Source: Planctomycetota bacterium
GTDB taxonomy: Bacteria > Planctomycetota > Phycisphaerae > WQYP01
NCBI GenBank assembly: GCA_021805585.1
Contig: JAJZEY010000279.1
Location: 1 to 5,933, forward strand
Length of the DNA: 5,933 nt
Reading direction: 5' to 3'
In this document: piece by piece, positions 5,901 to 5,933 of the stretch
How positions within the stretch are numbered: the stretch's first letter is position 1
How the letters are laid out: each line of letters starts with the position of its first letter
Translations under genes and position numbers: made by a program
Notes under the pieces: generated by a model
Database searches by the model: none
The model's input: only the letters and a program-made list of their open reading frames with translations
What the model was told of the DNA's origin: nothing

Positions 5901-5933
5901 TCAAATACCCAGGAGGCGCAATACGTACGGAGT

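Overview
The window looks like a chromosomal stretch of an environmental bacterium of moderately high GC. SufU-type Fe-S assembly, a CobA-HemD fusion, a UPF0173 hydrolase and an RbfA-like/RtcB pair together would fit a planctomycete/verrucomicrobial (PVC) or related lineage. That placement rests on gene content alone and is tentative. No transposase, phage gene, CRISPR array, tRNA or rRNA was found.

Region 1 (1-1097, + strand) is the end of a SUF iron-sulfur cluster operon. It starts inside sufU, whose reading frame is interrupted by an in-frame TAA at 31-33 although sequence on both sides is normal SufU. After a 41-base gap comes a 234-residue two-domain protein: an A-type carrier (IscA/HesB) domain that has lost all three cluster-ligand cysteines, followed by an intact SufT/DUF59 domain. 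This resembles the layout of E. coli NfuA, in which a degenerate A-type domain is joined to a different working domain.

Region 2 (1145-3576, - strand) converges on the SUF genes. It holds a UPF0173 metal-dependent hydrolase (3576 to 2896) and, 77 bases downstream, a CobA-HemD fusion (2818 to 1145). The fusion combines uroporphyrinogen-III synthase and uroporphyrinogen-III C-methyltransferase, the steps that make and commit uroporphyrinogen III to siroheme or cobalamin.

Region 3 (3577-4183) is about 600 bases without a convincing gene. It separates the divergent - and + strand units and carries a sigma-70-like promoter pointing right, a perfect inverted repeat near the hydrolase start, a 10-base tandem duplication and small hairpins.

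Region 4 (4184-5715, + strand) is a translationally coupled pair: a small RbfA-like protein whose stop overlaps the start of rtcB (ATGA), then a compact RtcB RNA ligase with its full set of metal and GMP-binding residues. A 7-bp inverted repeat covers the GTG start of the first gene. The pairing suggests RNA repair linked to the small ribosomal subunit, which is inference. The last 218 bases hold no identified gene, only a weak - strand open frame.

The items most worth following up are the cysteine-less A-type/SufT fusion, the RbfA-like/RtcB pair with its start-codon hairpin, and the nonsense codon in sufU.
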